Source: Clostridiaceae bacterium (GTDB lineage: Bacteria > Bacillota > Clostridia > DSM-8532). Taken from it: a stretch of DNA of 6,725 nucleotides. How positions within the stretch are numbered: the first letter of the stretch is position 1; each line of letters opens with the position of its first letter. Position numbers and translations under genes: made by a program. This document shows, piece after piece, positions 1-5,445 of this stretch. The notes under the pieces are model-generated. The model saw only the letters and a program-made list of their open reading frames with translations, was not told where the DNA came from and ran no database searches. The stretch covers positions 1 through 6,725 of the forward strand of contig JAAYGP010000321.1 of assembly GCA_012727625.1 (NCBI GenBank). Direction: 5' to 3'.

Positions 1-115
1 GTATAGAACACCATTTTCTAAAGGTAGGTTTCCATATTTTTATGAAACTGATAAGAGAGCATAGCAGTCATTCTGCTTATAGCAACTTCTCAGTAGAACA
101 TTTTTTTTCATACTC

Positions 116-144
116 TTTACACACCGGAAATCCTGTGCTATAAT
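116..144 (+). promoter_or_regulatory. SigA-type promoter of rplS
   Basis: The -35 element TTTACA (116-121, five of six consensus bases) is followed by a 17-nt spacer and a perfect -10 TATAAT (139-144). The -10 is preceded by TGC, giving an extended -10 (TGCTATAAT). Transcription should start around 148-151, leaving a leader of about 100 nt before the rplS start codon. This is the best promoter in the window and suits a highly expressed ribosomal protein gene. Upstream (1-115) I see no recognisable gene; a run of eight T (101-108) sits after a very short hairpin (87-98) and may be a weak terminator of a gene to the left. Confidence 0.8.
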
Positions 145-204
145 GTTACGGCGTGAATACGACGGATGGTCCTCTGTCTGTCTGCTTTGTAAAAATAAGG
201 AAGC

Positions 205-248
205 GATTGTATACAGGCATGAACATCTATGATATGGAGGAAGTTGAA
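205..248 (+). promoter_or_regulatory. possible L19 leader in the rplS 5' UTR
   Basis: The end of the rplS leader contains the segment TACAGGCATGAACATC just before the ribosome binding site. Low-GC Gram-positive rplS mRNAs are known to carry a short putative autoregulatory leader (Rfam L19_leader) in this position. The placement and the general look of the segment fit, but I am recalling the motif and cannot fold or score it here. If real, L19 binding would repress its own translation. Confidence 0.3.
236..240 (+). promoter_or_regulatory. ribosome binding site of rplS
   Basis: GGAGG lies 8 nt before the ATG at 249 and decides the rplS start. The frame stays open upstream to a GTG at 153, but that codon would fall within a few bases of the predicted transcription start and has no ribosome binding site. 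Confidence 0.8.
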
Positions 249-602
249 ATGGATATTATTCGTACACTCGAAAAAGAAAACATGAAAGAGAATGTTCCGG
301 ATCTTAAGGTTGGTGACTTTGTAAGGGTTGCCGTTAAGGTCAGGGAAGGTTCCCGCGAAAGGCTTCAGATATTTGAAGGTTATATTATCGGTATGCATGG
401 AAGAGGAATTCGCCGTGCAATAGTTGTCAGAAGGCTTTCTTTCGGTATTGGAGTTGAAAGGGTGTTCCCGATTCATTCTCCTTTGGTGGACAACATTGAA
501 ATTGTCAGAAGAGGAAAAGTCAGAAGAGCAAAGCTTTATTATCTGCGTGACAGGGTAGGTAAAGCTGCCAGGGTTAAGGAAGATATTAAAGCAAGAAGAT
601 AA
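249..602 (+). CDS. rplS: 50S ribosomal protein L19
   Basis: This 117-residue protein is ribosomal protein L19, a component of the large subunit located near the 30S-50S interface. The family signature is clear: a central stretch with VGDFVRVAVKVREGSRERLQ (residues 21-40), then IFEGYIIG, and a basic C-terminal part with GVERVFPIHSP, VRRGKVRRAKLYYLR and GKAAR. The length matches the usual 115-120 residues. The ATG at 249 has a GGAGG site 8 nt upstream; a 32-residue in-frame extension back to a GTG at 153 is rejected because it covers the mRNA leader. The gene forms its own transcription unit, with an extended -10 promoter upstream and a strong terminator 10 nt after the stop codon. Confidence 0.96.
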   Translation: MDIIRTLEKENMKENVPDLKVGDFVRVAVKVREGSRERLQIFEGYIIGMHGRGIRRAIVVRRLSFGIGVERVFPIHSPLVDNIEIVRRGKVRRAKLYYLRDRVGKAARVKEDIKARR

Positions 603-612
603 CTGCCATCAT

Positions 613-653
613 AAAGAGGACGAAATGTCCTCTTTTATTTTTGTTGTTTTTTT
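613..653 (+). terminator. Rho-independent terminator of rplS
   Basis: A perfect 9-bp stem, AAAGAGGAC (613-621) pairing with GTCCTCTTT (627-635), closes a 5-nt loop (GAAAT). It is followed by a T-rich tract running to 653. It starts 10 nt after the rplS stop codon and separates rplS from rbgA, so rbgA must depend on readthrough or on a promoter in the following gap. Confidence 0.92.
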
Positions 654-839
654 CATAATATAAGAGTAAGTGTGTTGCTGATTTGAAGAATAACTTTAAC
701 TAAACATATGACAGGCAGTTTTTAAAGCAGCTTGTATATTTGGTCTGATATCCGGATAACAAATTTTACAGTAAGCAATGGGTTTATGAAGCTGCCGGGA
801 ATGACACAAATATTATTACTGCTCACAGGTTCTGTTAAA

Positions 840-890
840 AGATATTGTGCAATGGAAGGAAGCTCTTGTCTCCGCTATCGCACAATATCT
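840..890. repeat. inverted repeat, 11-bp arms
   Basis: AGATATTGTGC (840-850) is the exact reverse complement of GCACAATATCT (880-890), with 29 nt between the arms. No T-tract follows, so it does not look like a terminator. The segment just before and within it (CTGTTAAAAG, GAAGC, TCGCACA) recurs in the gap before rnhB, where a second inverted repeat of different arm sequence occupies the corresponding place. This suggests a small structured repeat or RNA element. Confidence 0.7.
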
Positions 891-894
891 GACC

Positions 895-928
895 TGAACA
901 GTAACTGAATCAGGATGTGAACAGTAAC
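895..928. repeat. 11-bp direct repeat upstream of rbgA
   Basis: TGAACAGTAAC occurs at 895-905 and again at 918-928, a 23-nt period. It lies 56-89 nt before the rbgA start. The spacing, roughly two helical turns, would suit a pair of regulator sites, but no regulator is implied by the sequence itself. A related stretch (TGACAGTTACTG) occurs at 2019-2030 before rnhB. Confidence 0.5.
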
Positions 929-983
929 CAAATATTAACTGTTGGCCTGAAAATAAATATTATCGGAAAAATGGAGGAAACAA

Positions 984-1853
984 ATGAACATCCAGTGGTT
1001 TCCGGGGCATATGGCTAAAACAAAGCGGATGATTACAGAGAACATTAAAATGGTGGATGTTGTAATCGAACTTTTGGACGCAAGGATACCAAAGAGCAGC
1101 CAAAACCCCGACATTACCGAATTAACCAGGAACAAACCAAGGGTTATAGTTTTAAATAAAAGTGATCTTGCAGATCCGGATAAAAACAAACTCTGGAGCG
1201 ACTGGTTAAAAAAAAGAGGGATTGATGCAATTCACACAAATTCTTTAACCGGAGAAGGAACAAAGGAGCTTATTAACAAGCTAAAAAAAATTATGGAGCA
1301 AAAAATTCAAAATGCAAAAGAGAAAGGCAGAATTTTGAGGCCCATAAAGACTATGGTGGTTGGAATTCCAAATGTTGGCAAATCCGCCTTCATAAACAGA
1401 ATAGCCGGAAAAGCCACCGCCATCACAGGAGACAGGCCCGGAGTAACTAAAAACAAGCAGTGGATACGGATTAATCGTGAAATTCAGTTAATGGATACTC
1501 CCGGGGTATTGTGGCCAAAATTTGATGATGAAGAAACAGGTCTGAATCTGGCATTTACAGGAGCAATTAAAGACGAAATCATGGATGTTGCCACTCTGGC
1601 GGTTTGTCTGTTGGAAAAGCTGTCTGTTCTTTATCCGGAGCAGCTTAAAAGCAGGTTTAAGCTTACTGATTTGGATAACAAAACAGGGCTGGAGATTATT
1701 GAAGAAGCTGGCAGGAAAAGAGGATGCCTGATATCGGGCGGAGAAGTGGATTACTACAGAATCGCCAATATTGTTCTGGATGAATTCCGCGGAGCAAAAA
1801 TTGGCAGGATCACGCTGGAAGAGCCGGTTAACACGGATGAGAGTGCTAAGTGA
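984..1853 (+). CDS. rbgA: ribosome biogenesis GTPase RbgA (YlqF)
   Basis: This 289-residue protein is the circularly permuted GTPase RbgA/YlqF, which acts in late 50S subunit assembly in Gram-positive bacteria. The permuted motif order is visible: G4 NKSD (58-61), a G5-like TNSLTG (85-90), G1 P-loop GIPNVGKS (127-134), G2 threonine within RPGVTK (T155), then G3 DTPG (171-174). The N-terminal FPGHM carries His9, the residue known to be needed for GTP hydrolysis in the B. subtilis enzyme. Residues from about 200 onward form the family's C-terminal RNA-binding helical domain, ending in FRGAKIGRITLEEP. Length is close to the B. subtilis protein (282). The start is the ATG at 984, with GGAGG 6 nt upstream. 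Its place next to rplS and rnhB is the classical one. Confidence 0.96.
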   Translation: MNIQWFPGHMAKTKRMITENIKMVDVVIELLDARIPKSSQNPDITELTRNKPRVIVLNKSDLADPDKNKLWSDWLKKRGIDAIHTNSLTGEGTKELINKLKKIMEQKIQNAKEKGRILRPIKTMVVGIPNVGKSAFINRIAGKATAITGDRPGVTKNKQWIRINREIQLMDTPGVLWPKFDDEETGLNLAFTGAIKDEIMDVATLAVCLLEKLSVLYPEQLKSRFKLTDLDNKTGLEIIEEAGRKRGCLISGGEVDYYRIANIVLDEFRGAKIGRITLEEPVNTDESAK

Positions 1854-1871
1854 ATATTTATGTTTGTTAGC

Positions 1872-1907
1872 AAAGGAATTGCCTCACTGTTTGCTCAAGG
1901 CACCTTT
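1872..1907 (+). other. hairpin downstream of rbgA
   Basis: AAAGG (1872-1876), three unpaired bases, and TGCCT (1880-1884) pair with AGGCA (1898-1902) and CCTTT (1903-1907), giving a 10-bp stem with a bulge and a 13-nt loop. An alternative pairing, AGCAAA (1869-1874) with TTTGCT (1890-1895), overlaps it. No T-run follows, so it is at best a weak terminator of rbgA. Confidence 0.4.
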
Positions 1908-1930
1908 AATATGCACATTTGTAAACGTTG

Positions 1931-2030
1931 CTGTTAAAAGGTATTGATTTATTTATACTGTCAATATATTTATGCTGTGAAATATGTGAAGCATGTATCC
2001 TTTGTCGCACAGCACCTTTGACAGTTACTG
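1931..2030. repeat. second copy of the intergenic repeat, before rnhB
   Basis: CTGTTAAAAGGTATTG (1931-1946) matches 832-847 in the gap before rbgA at 15 of 16 positions. Downstream, TGCTGTG (1973-1979) and CACAGCA (2008-2014) form a 7-bp inverted repeat with 28 nt between the arms. The region between shares GAAGC and a GTnTCC-like block with the first copy, and TCGCACA (2005-2011) matches 878-884. A GCACCTTT octamer occurs at both 1900-1907 and 2012-2019. I read this as a diverged relative of the element around 832-907; the relation is inferred by eye. Confidence 0.45.
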
Positions 2031-2083
2031 CAGTACAAAAAGTTGTTCTTATTTAATATGTTATAAAGAGGTGTTTATTTAAA

Positions 2084-2848
2084 ATGAGTAATAGAATGAC
2101 CCTGGCGGCAATAAGGAAAAAAGCCCTGGATATGCCATTGGAGCAGGCTGTTAAGTGGCTTAGCGGTATCACACCCGAATATGGTGTTTCTGTTGCCAGG
2201 CTTGCCGATATATATATAAGAAAGCTTAACAAGCAAAATGTTGAAAAAGAACGGCTAAGGAATTTGTTCAGGTATGAAAAGGCTGCCCGAAAGGAAGGCT
2301 TTATCCGCATTGGCGGTATTGATGAAGCAGGCAGAGGTCCTTTGGCGGGACCTGTAGTGGCAGCGTGTGTTATATTGCCGGAAAACTGTTTCATAGAGCA
2401 GTTGAATGATTCCAAAAAGCTTTCTTCTGAAGTAAGAGACAAGCTCTTTGACCTGATTAAATCAGAAGCTGTTGATTTTGGTATTGGCATGGTAATGGCG
2501 GATGAAATTGATGAAATAAACATCCTTAACGCAACAAAAAAAGCAATGACAATTGCAGTTTCAAAGTTAAAACATAGTCCGGATTATCTGATAATTGACG
2601 CTGTGGAGCTTCCTGTGGAAACGGAGCAGCTGACTCTCCCAAAGGCAGACAGTCTCAGCGCTTCCGTGGCAGCCGCATCCATACTGGCAAAGGTGACAAG
2701 GGACAGATGGATGGAGGAATCACACAAAAAATATCCCCAATATGGCTTTAATCAGCATAAGGGCTACGGGACACGGATGCATATTGAAGCAATAAGAAAA
2801 TACGGCGCATGCCCGACACATAGAAAAAGCTTTATAAAAAGGCTTTAA
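2084..2848 (+). CDS. rnhB: ribonuclease HII
   Basis: RNase HII cleaves the RNA strand of RNA-DNA hybrids and starts removal of single ribonucleotides from DNA, in the cytoplasm. The 254-residue length matches the B. subtilis type (255). The catalytic set is present: D80 and E81 in GIDEAGRGPLAGPV (78-91), D172 in LIIDAVELP, and D189 in KADSLSASVAAASILAKVTRD (the family often has KGDS, so A188 is a mild variation). Other family blocks are NDSKKLS (108-114) and YGFNQHKGYGT (220-230). Residues 1-70 form the N-terminal helical extension typical of Firmicutes forms. The ATG at 2084 has AAAGAGGTG 10 nt upstream; a second ATG at 2096 is too far from it. The next gene begins 24 nt after the stop, so the genes probably share a transcript. 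Confidence 0.96.
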   Translation: MSNRMTLAAIRKKALDMPLEQAVKWLSGITPEYGVSVARLADIYIRKLNKQNVEKERLRNLFRYEKAARKEGFIRIGGIDEAGRGPLAGPVVAACVILPENCFIEQLNDSKKLSSEVRDKLFDLIKSEAVDFGIGMVMADEIDEINILNATKKAMTIAVSKLKHSPDYLIIDAVELPVETEQLTLPKADSLSASVAAASILAKVTRDRWMEESHKKYPQYGFNQHKGYGTRMHIEAIRKYGACPTHRKSFIKRL

Positions 2849-2872
2849 AAAACGCATGGCGGATGATGCTTT

Positions 2873-4561
2873 ATGAGGATTAACGAAGCTTTGTCGCAGC
2901 AAATATTACAGCTTGTGGCACAGATTAATAAGGGCGAAATCTCCGTAGGTGATATTTTAACGGGCCGGGTAATCGCAGCAGACAACGGCCTTTTATTGCT
3001 GAGGCTTACCGATGGCAGCATTATAAGTGCGCGAACTGTCACTGACGGACAATATTCTTTGGGCGATATATTAAATCTTGAAGTAATTGAAGAAAAAGAT
3101 GGATTGATTCTTGTAAGGCAGGATAAAAACATAATTCCCGGGGAAATGCAAAAAGATACAAAAGAAAATCTTTCCCTTATACTGAAGTCACTGGGACTGC
3201 CCATTGACAGCAAGCATTCGGATATTTTAAAGGCTATACGGGAATCAGATATTGAAGTAAGGGCTGATGCTATAAAAGACGCATATAAGCTGATATCAGA
3301 CAAACAGGTTAAGGATCCTGGGCAGGCTGTTTTTTTAGCTTACAATAATATGTCACACAAGCAGGAATATTTTCCGATACTTCGCGGTATTCTCGGCAAG
3401 ACGCTTATTTTCCATGAAGAATGGATGAGTACCATCGGAAATATAGATATCCTTGACGAAGAAACAATAATAAAAATAGCCGAAGGTTTTTTGGTAAATG
3501 ACGCTATTATGGATTTGGATACAACTGATTCTGTTAATCAGATTATAAAGCTTTATTCGGATCAGGGCAATGCGGGTACTTTGGATGCTTCAATCAGATC
3601 CGTTGTTGATAATTTTATAAAAAATACCCTTCTTGAAAGCATTATAAAAACGGACAGGGCCGGCATACAAAGTGTTAAGTATGTTCAGAACCAACAAGCG
3701 GCATTAGGGACTAGCGGGAATGTTTCCGGCAGCATGGAAACAAAAGGGGACTTCAGCTTTTTGGATGTCGAAACATCATTTGAAGATGAAATAGCTTTTG
3801 ACGCCATAATGAAACAATTACTGCCCAAACCTGTTACAGAAGACAAGGCAAGGCAGGATGAAATATCAGGAATTATAAAAAATCTGCTGCTTAAAGTGAA
3901 GGAAAAGCTTCCCGGCACAGGTTTAACCATAGAGATGGCAAGAAGAATCATAAACGGCTCAATGTCAAAACTTATAAAAAGGGATACGGTTAAGTCTTCG
4001 GAGGCAAATCTCCCAAAGATAGACAAATGGGTACGGGACACAGAGGGAAAGCTTTACATAATTAAAAATGCCCTCAATAAATCAACAAGTCCTGAAAGGG
4101 AAAGGATTGAGGCTTCTGTTCGCGAACTTGACACAGCGCTTAAGTTTTTTCAGGATATAATCAGTTATGAAGCATATGCACAAATTCCACTGGTGTTAAA
4201 AGAGCATTTAACCCACGGTGAAATTTATATAATGAAAAGAAGGAATAAAAAAGGGAAGCTCAACCCGGATGATTTTTCTGTCTTTTTGTCTTTAACAACG
4301 GTGAATCTTGGTACACTGGGCGCGTTCATCAATGTCAGAAACAAAAATGTCATGCTCCGTATAATGGCGGAAGACGAAAGATACTTCGGGCTTATGCAGG
4401 AAGAGTACAAAACTTTGTATGACACACTTAAAGAAAAAGGATACAATTTGTATGAAATAAAGTGTTCATTGAGAGAGGAAGGAATAAACCTTATTAATGC
4501 GAATAAAAAGGCATCCGACCTTGTTTACCCGCAAAGCAAAAAAATTGACATGAGGATATAA
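2873..4561 (+). CDS. YlqG-like protein with FliK-like C-terminal domain
   Basis: This 562-residue cytoplasmic-looking protein has no signal peptide or membrane segment. Residues 21-85 are beta-rich (GDILTGRVIAADNGLLLLRL, then DGSIISARTV), as in the N-terminal part of clostridial hook-length-control-like proteins. A long, mostly helical middle with a low-complexity linker (about 270-330) follows. Residues 435-531 resemble the FliK C-terminal domain: LTTVNLGTLGAFINV (474-488), a strand block ending near MLRIMAEDE, and LYDTLKEKGYNLYEIKCS. The position after rnhB and before the FlhB-like gene matches B. subtilis ylqG, of unknown function. The ATG at 2873 is the first possible start, since an in-frame TGA lies at 2864-2866; its ribosome binding site (GGCGGA) is weak, hinting at coupling to rnhB. 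A role in export-substrate control is inference only. Confidence 0.75.
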   Translation: MRINEALSQQILQLVAQINKGEISVGDILTGRVIAADNGLLLLRLTDGSIISARTVTDGQYSLGDILNLEVIEEKDGLILVRQDKNIIPGEMQKDTKENLSLILKSLGLPIDSKHSDILKAIRESDIEVRADAIKDAYKLISDKQVKDPGQAVFLAYNNMSHKQEYFPILRGILGKTLIFHEEWMSTIGNIDILDEETIIKIAEGFLVNDAIMDLDTTDSVNQIIKLYSDQGNAGTLDASIRSVVDNFIKNTLLESIIKTDRAGIQSVKYVQNQQAALGTSGNVSGSMETKGDFSFLDVETSFEDEIAFDAIMKQLLPKPVTEDKARQDEISGIIKNLLLKVKEKLPGTGLTIEMARRIINGSMSKLIKRDTVKSSEANLPKIDKWVRDTEGKLYIIKNALNKSTSPERERIEASVRELDTALKFFQDIISYEAYAQIPLVLKEHLTHGEIYIMKRRNKKGKLNPDDFSVFLSLTTVNLGTLGAFINVRNKNVMLRIMAEDERYFGLMQEEYKTLYDTLKEKGYNLYEIKCSLREEGINLINANKKASDLVYPQSKKIDMRI

Positions 4562-4564
4562 AGA

Positions 4565-4852
4565 ATGAAGAAAAAAGATATTAAAAAAGCCGCGGCATTG
4601 TCCTATAAGCCAGGTGAGGATTCGGCTCCGAAAGTGGTGGCTTCGGGAAAAGGTGTAATTGCTGAAAAGATTCTTGAAAAAGCCAAAGAAGAAAAGATTC
4701 CCGTGTATGAGGATGCCCATCTTGCGGATGCCCTTGTTAAGCTAAAATTCGGTTCTGAAATTCCATTTGAGCTTTATGAAGTGGTGGCGTCGGTTTTGGC
4801 ATTTATTAGCAAGGTAGACGAAAAAGCGGGTGATAAGTTTAAAATGATATAG
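4565..4852 (+). CDS. stand-alone FlhB C-terminal domain protein (YlqH-like)
   Basis: This 95-residue protein corresponds to the cytoplasmic C-terminal domain of FlhB/EscU/YscU, the export-gate switch protein of type III secretion. Diagnostic blocks are SAPKVVASGKG (20-30), KIPVYEDAHLADAL (44-57) and IPFELYEVVASVLAF (66-80). It starts almost exactly where FlhB is autocleaved: the NPTH position aligns with K4-D5-I6-K7, so there is no self-cleavage site and no membrane part. This is the arrangement of B. subtilis YlqH. The ATG lies 3 nt after the preceding stop codon and its ribosome binding site (GAGGA, 4552-4556) is inside the end of that gene, so translation is probably coupled. Pairing with a FliK-like neighbour suggests the two proteins interact. 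Confidence 0.85.
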   Translation: MKKKDIKKAAALSYKPGEDSAPKVVASGKGVIAEKILEKAKEEKIPVYEDAHLADALVKLKFGSEIPFELYEVVASVLAFISKVDEKAGDKFKMI

Positions 4853-4854
4853 AA

Positions 4855-5199
4855 TTTGCGCTATTAAAGAAGCAGGGATTGTCTTTTAAGTATGCAAACT
4901 TTAAGCCAAATGAAGGCAAAATGGTTGAAATTGATGGCGAGACAAGGGCATAGACTCAAAGGCTTATTTCTGACAACGGAGAATATGGCATTGAAAATAC
5001 TGCCAATAGACTTTTTGAATTTGCCAAAGCTGTGTCAGGTAATGATAAAACAAAGATTAATGAATTATAATCAGCTATTGAGCAGGGATATAAGGCAGCA
5101 GAAAAATCTTTTGGCGGAGAATTACCTGAAATATGTAAAAAGACGCTTGAGTGTACAATGGAAAAATTGGATCAATGGGCAGCGTCTGAAGAGGAATAA
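4855..5199 (+). pseudogene. decayed protein-gene remnant with two in-frame stops
   Basis: One frame carries a coherent protein-like sequence interrupted by TAG (4951-4953) and TAA (5068-5070) and ending at TAA (5197-5199). The pieces read LLKKQGLSFKYANF... IDGETRA, then TQRLISDNGEYGIENTANRL... NDKTKINEL, then SAIEQGYKAAEKSFGGELPE... KLDQWAASEEE. The last two resemble, from memory, the C-terminal region of a clostridial family of uncertain function (DUF5610-like, often annotated as hydrogenase-4 component G); I cannot verify this. There is no ribosome binding site and no N-terminal part: the fragment starts right at the ylqH-like stop codon, as if a deletion joined them. A 112-codon open frame at 4892-5230 (+1 relative) covers the same DNA but has no good start signal and is most likely a shadow. 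Confidence 0.7.
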
Positions 5200-5238
5200 G
5201 CATTACTCAGTTATAAGGTATCTATCATAAGAAATTAT

Positions 5239-5268
5239 TTGACTTGCAACACTCAATGTAACGATAGT
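5239..5268 (+). promoter_or_regulatory. possible promoter of the lipoprotein gene
   Basis: TTGACT (5239-5244, five of six -35 bases) is followed after 18 nt by GATAGT (5263-5268, four of six -10 bases). In such AT-rich DNA this is only a candidate; it would give a leader of about 170 nt before the GTG at 5446. The rest of 5200-5445 is AT-rich, with an AT-only hairpin at 5361-5380 and no gene that I can see. Confidence 0.25.
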
Positions 5269-5434
5269 ATTATTCGATAACCAATCAAGAATCGCACAGT
5301 ATCAAAGCATTTATAAATAAAATTAAGACAAAAAAGAATTATTTAACTACAAGAATTTTAAAATAAAGAAGTTTTTATTTATGCTAATGCTATTTAGTTG
5401 CTACAAACGAATCAGGTCTACTTGTAATAAATTT

Positions 5435-5439
5435 GGAGG
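5435..5439 (+). promoter_or_regulatory. ribosome binding site of the lipoprotein gene
   Basis: GGAGG lies 6 nt before the GTG at 5446 and fixes that codon as the start. The GTG at 5441 is in another frame and meets TGA after one codon. Confidence 0.75.
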
Positions 5440-5445
5440 TGTGAC

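Larger units (their letters stand above)
654..983. other. non-coding gap between rplS and rbgA
   Basis: No coding sequence is supported in this stretch. It holds a 10-bp palindrome TATCCGGATA (749-758), a long inverted repeat (840-890) and an 11-bp direct repeat (895-928), described separately. A weak promoter candidate is TTGAAG (683-688) with TATGAC (707-712), spacer 18 nt; I would not rely on it. In many clostridia lepB (signal peptidase I) lies between rplS and rbgA; no trace of a lepB-like reading frame is visible here. Confidence 0.6.

Noticed and set aside
1..115. 3' end of a trmD-like gene at the left edge
   Set aside because: None of the three forward frames gives a recognisable C-terminus; the short open stretches match nothing I know.
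153..248. In-frame N-terminal extension of rplS from a GTG at 153
   Set aside because: The GTG is within a few bases of the predicted transcription start, has no ribosome binding site, and the extra 32 residues are not part of L19; the ATG at 249 has GGAGG at proper distance.
840..890. The inverted repeat as a Rho-independent terminator
   Set aside because: The loop is 29 nt and no T-tract follows on either strand; a proper rplS terminator already exists at 613-653.
654..983. A decayed lepB gene in the gap between rplS and rbgA
   Set aside because: I could find no frame with signal-peptidase motifs (such as SMxPT or GDIV) even allowing for stops.
2845..3303. Long minus-strand open frames opposite the rnhB and ylqG-like genes (also 2053-2523 and 3685-4041)
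   Set aside because: They lie wholly or almost wholly antisense to clear coding genes, are serine/isoleucine/leucine-rich as expected of antisense shadows, and show no family features.
4951..5070. Stop-codon reassignment or readthrough in the fragment after the ylqH-like gene
   Set aside because: Two different stop codons (TAG and TAA) are involved, the N-terminus is missing and TAG and TAA end neighbouring genes normally, so decay is the simpler explanation.
4892..5230. 112-codon open frame on the plus strand as a real gene
   Set aside because: No good ribosome binding site, random-looking composition, and the frame one base away carries a much more protein-like but interrupted sequence over the same DNA.
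5361..5380. AAATAAA/TTTATTT hairpin as a terminator or regulatory structure
   Set aside because: It is made only of A-T pairs in very AT-rich DNA, so it is expected by chance and would be unstable.
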